Shown piece after piece: positions 63,789 through 64,000 of a DNA stretch of 64,000 nt (its first letter is position 1; the number at the start of each line of letters is the position of its first letter). The stretch lies in NCBI RefSeq assembly GCF_003148495.1, contig NZ_QGGH01000016.1:1-64000 (forward strand), given 5' to 3'. The stretch comes from Mesorhizobium loti. GTDB lineage: Bacteria; Pseudomonadota; Alphaproteobacteria; Rhizobiales; Rhizobiaceae. A program made the translations under genes and the position numbers. Below the pieces are notes generated by a model that worked only from the letters and a program-made list of their open reading frames with translations, did not search any database and was not told the DNA's origin.

Positions 63789-64000
63789 ATGAGATTTCCC
63801 ACGCTTGCAGCAACGACGCTTGCCGCTTCCTTTCTACTTAGCGGACAGGCCCGGTCGCAATTTGTCGTCATCGACCCGGCGGTAGTAACACAAGCGGGAT
63901 TAACAGCGGTTTCCACCGCGCAGATCCTGATAAAGTCAGCCCAGACGCTCGCTTCCACGATGGAAATGGTGGAGATACTAAGTTCGTCATTCGGTGTCAC
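63789..64000 (+). CDS. virB5: VirB5 minor pilin, 5' part only
   Basis: Seventy codons are present before the window ends. They show a signal peptide (start MRFPTLAATTLAASFLL, cleavage near ARS-QF) followed by FVVIDPAVVTQAGLTAVSTA, the usual beginning of VirB5. GGAGG lies 7 bases before the ATG and 2 bases after the virB4 stop. The operon continues to the right. Confidence 0.88.
   Translation, partial: MRFPTLAATTLAASFLLSGQARSQFVVIDPAVVTQAGLTAVSTAQILIKSAQTLASTMEMVEILSSSFGV

Noticed and set aside
1..64000. CRISPR arrays, rRNA or tRNA genes, plasmid origins, nod boxes
   Set aside because: None was recognised on reading; a nod box could be missed without a profile search.

Overview
The window looks like part of a rhizobial symbiosis island, most likely from a Mesorhizobium (M. 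loti type) and less likely a Bradyrhizobium. The evidence is a VirB/VirD4 type IV secretion locus with a VirG regulator and VirF-like and Ulp1-protease effectors (the arrangement known from the M. loti R7A island), a complete gibberellin operon, NifA/sigma-54 promoters, two broken nifH fragments, and many decayed insertion sequences. No rRNA, tRNA or CRISPR array was seen.

Layout. (1) 1-95: end of an IS66-type element. (2) 0.35-20 kb: a catabolic island. On the minus strand lie a ProC-like reductase, a GntR/FCD regulator, an aspartate-dehydrogenase-like protein and an EhuABCD-type ABC importer. Diverging on the plus strand are a creatinase/ectoine-hydrolase-like M24 protein, an AtzG-like small protein with an amidase, heterotetrameric sarcosine oxidase soxBDAG, threonine aldolase, a threonine/serine dehydratase, formyl-THF deformylase and a class V aminotransferase. 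A second M24 protein faces them. The cluster probably imports and opens an N-methylated amino or guanidino/cyclic compound, demethylates it and handles the one-carbon unit. (3) 20-34 kb: a graveyard of IS66, IS110, IS3, IS5, IS1634 and Tn3 fragments. It holds a CmcI-like protein, a second GntR paralogue, a 2-oxoglutarate oxygenase, a SAM methyltransferase, a LuxR-type regulator, a small conserved protein, a ProQ/FinO protein and two pseudogenes. (4) 33.8-44.5 kb: a GC-rich gibberellin operon (CYP112, CYP114, a ferredoxin-SDR single ORF, CYP117, GGPP synthase, CPS, KS, type 2 IPP isomerase). (5) 44.9-47.1 kb: an MFS exporter and a cold-shock protein. (6) 47.4-64 kb: T4SS effectors, virD4, virG and virB1-B5 (virB5 runs off the end).

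Two themes stand out. First, NifA-type promoters (UAS TGT-N10-ACA plus a -24/-12 box) precede the 2OG oxygenase, the methyltransferase and the gibberellin operon. In the last two cases the promoter still carries a decayed 5' piece of nifH, so these genes appear to have acquired a nifH promoter and may be bacteroid-expressed. Second, the effector block has grown by duplication. A 96-residue C-terminal module of the VirF-like effector is repeated at the end of a chimeric effector whose N-terminus has a myristoylation motif and resembles the HopX/XopE (AvrPphE) family. A truncated second copy of the virD4 3' end follows it. The giant Ulp1-type effector next door contains about 1.6-kb internal superrepeats and ends in the same arginine-rich tail.
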